Below are positions 5,390 through 5,465 of a stretch of DNA of 5,465 bases, one piece after another. Within the stretch, counting starts at the first letter, position 1. Each line of letters starts with the position of its first letter. The translations under genes and the position numbers were made by a program. Origin of the DNA: Chitinivibrionales bacterium (lineage in GTDB: Bacteria > Fibrobacterota > Chitinivibrionia > Chitinivibrionales > WJMI01); the NCBI GenBank assembly GCA_014729595.1, contig WJJU01000227.1, positions 1 to 5,465 on the forward strand. The letters are read 5' to 3'. A model generated the notes under the pieces. That model was not told the origin of the DNA and did no database searches. It saw only the letters and a program-made list of their open reading frames with translations.

Positions 5390-5415
5390 CCCGTCCCTCT
5401 CCGCGGAGGGACGGG
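5390..5415. repeat. 10-bp perfect inverted repeat upstream of ilvC
   Basis: Arms CCCGTCCCTC (5390-5399) and GAGGGACGGG (5406-5415) are exact complements around a 6-nt loop, a very stable GC-rich hairpin. Neither strand has a T run after it: the minus strand continues GGCGGATCG and the plus strand AAGAAATATG, so a standard terminator is unlikely. Its GC-rich CCCTC/GAGGG form resembles intergenic palindromic repeats found in many genomes, but one copy in the window cannot show that. It may also mark the end of an upstream gene just outside the window. Confidence 0.45.
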
Positions 5416-5465
5416 AAGAAATATGTGGAAACACGATAGCGGAACAAGCCGCGACGGATATGCAC

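Larger units (their letters stand above)
5236..5465. other. Upstream region of ilvC, no recognised gene
   Basis: The 230 bases to the right edge hold the leader elements listed separately. Minus-strand frames are open from the edge for tens of codons, so the 3' end of an upstream gene could reach into the region, but none of the three translations resembles the end of IlvN, IlvB or IlvD. Short frames before ilvC (12 codons from the ATG at 5316, 10 codons ending just before AGGAG) are not rich in Leu, Val or Ile codons, so a classic branched-chain leader peptide is not seen. No strong sigma-70 promoter is visible; the best match, TTGTTC/CATATT at 5442-5447 and 5420-5425, is poor. Confidence 0.5.

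Noticed and set aside
5420..5447. Possible promoter TTGTTC-N16-CATATT for ilvC
   Set aside because: Only 3 of 6 and 4 of 6 matches to consensus; too weak to annotate.

Overview
The window is a single minus-strand block of branched-chain amino acid biosynthesis genes, read from right to left: ilvC (ketol-acid reductoisomerase), leuA (2-isopropylmalate synthase), a small isochorismatase-family hydrolase, leuB (3-isopropylmalate dehydrogenase), and the first 192 codons of cimA (citramalate synthase), which runs off the left edge. The long open frames on the plus strand are shadows of these genes. I found no tRNA, rRNA, CRISPR array, insertion sequence or phage gene.

Layout. 5236-5465 is the upstream region of ilvC. 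It has a strong Shine-Dalgarno sequence, a 10-bp perfect hairpin, an 8-bp direct repeat spaced 21 bp, a 10-bp palindrome and a tiny cysteine-rich frame, but no convincing promoter and no recognisable gene. From ilvC to the hydrolase the genes are packed stop to start: ilvC and leuA overlap or are 26 nt apart depending on the leuA start, and leuA and the hydrolase share an ATGA. A 123-nt gap precedes leuB. A 105-nt gap containing a perfect 9-bp hairpin separates leuB from cimA. This spacing fits one operon with two internal junctions that may be tuned separately.

How the genes work together. CimA condenses pyruvate with acetyl-CoA to (R)-citramalate. LeuCD and LeuB can turn that into 2-oxobutyrate, giving isoleucine without threonine deaminase. 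LeuA condenses 2-oxoisovalerate with acetyl-CoA for leucine, and LeuB does the oxidative decarboxylation in both chains. IlvC serves all three branched-chain amino acids. leuC, leuD, ilvB/N, ilvD and ilvE are not in the window. The hydrolase has no known role in this pathway.

Organism. Base composition is moderately GC-rich and genes are tightly packed, so this is a bacterium. IlvC resembles the yeast Ilv5 type more than the E. coli or short class I types. LeuB is the variant with GGSAPKYTGK in place of the usual HGSAPDIAGK. I infer an uncultured or environmental lineage outside the Gammaproteobacteria, perhaps in the FCB/PVC or a candidate phylum, but the sequence alone does not settle this.

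The genes themselves are recognisable. The points most worth a second look are a start-codon hairpin at the ilvC/leuA junction, the embedded hydrolase, NADP-type residues in LeuB, and the structured ilvC leader. I did not find clear evidence of a wholly new system.
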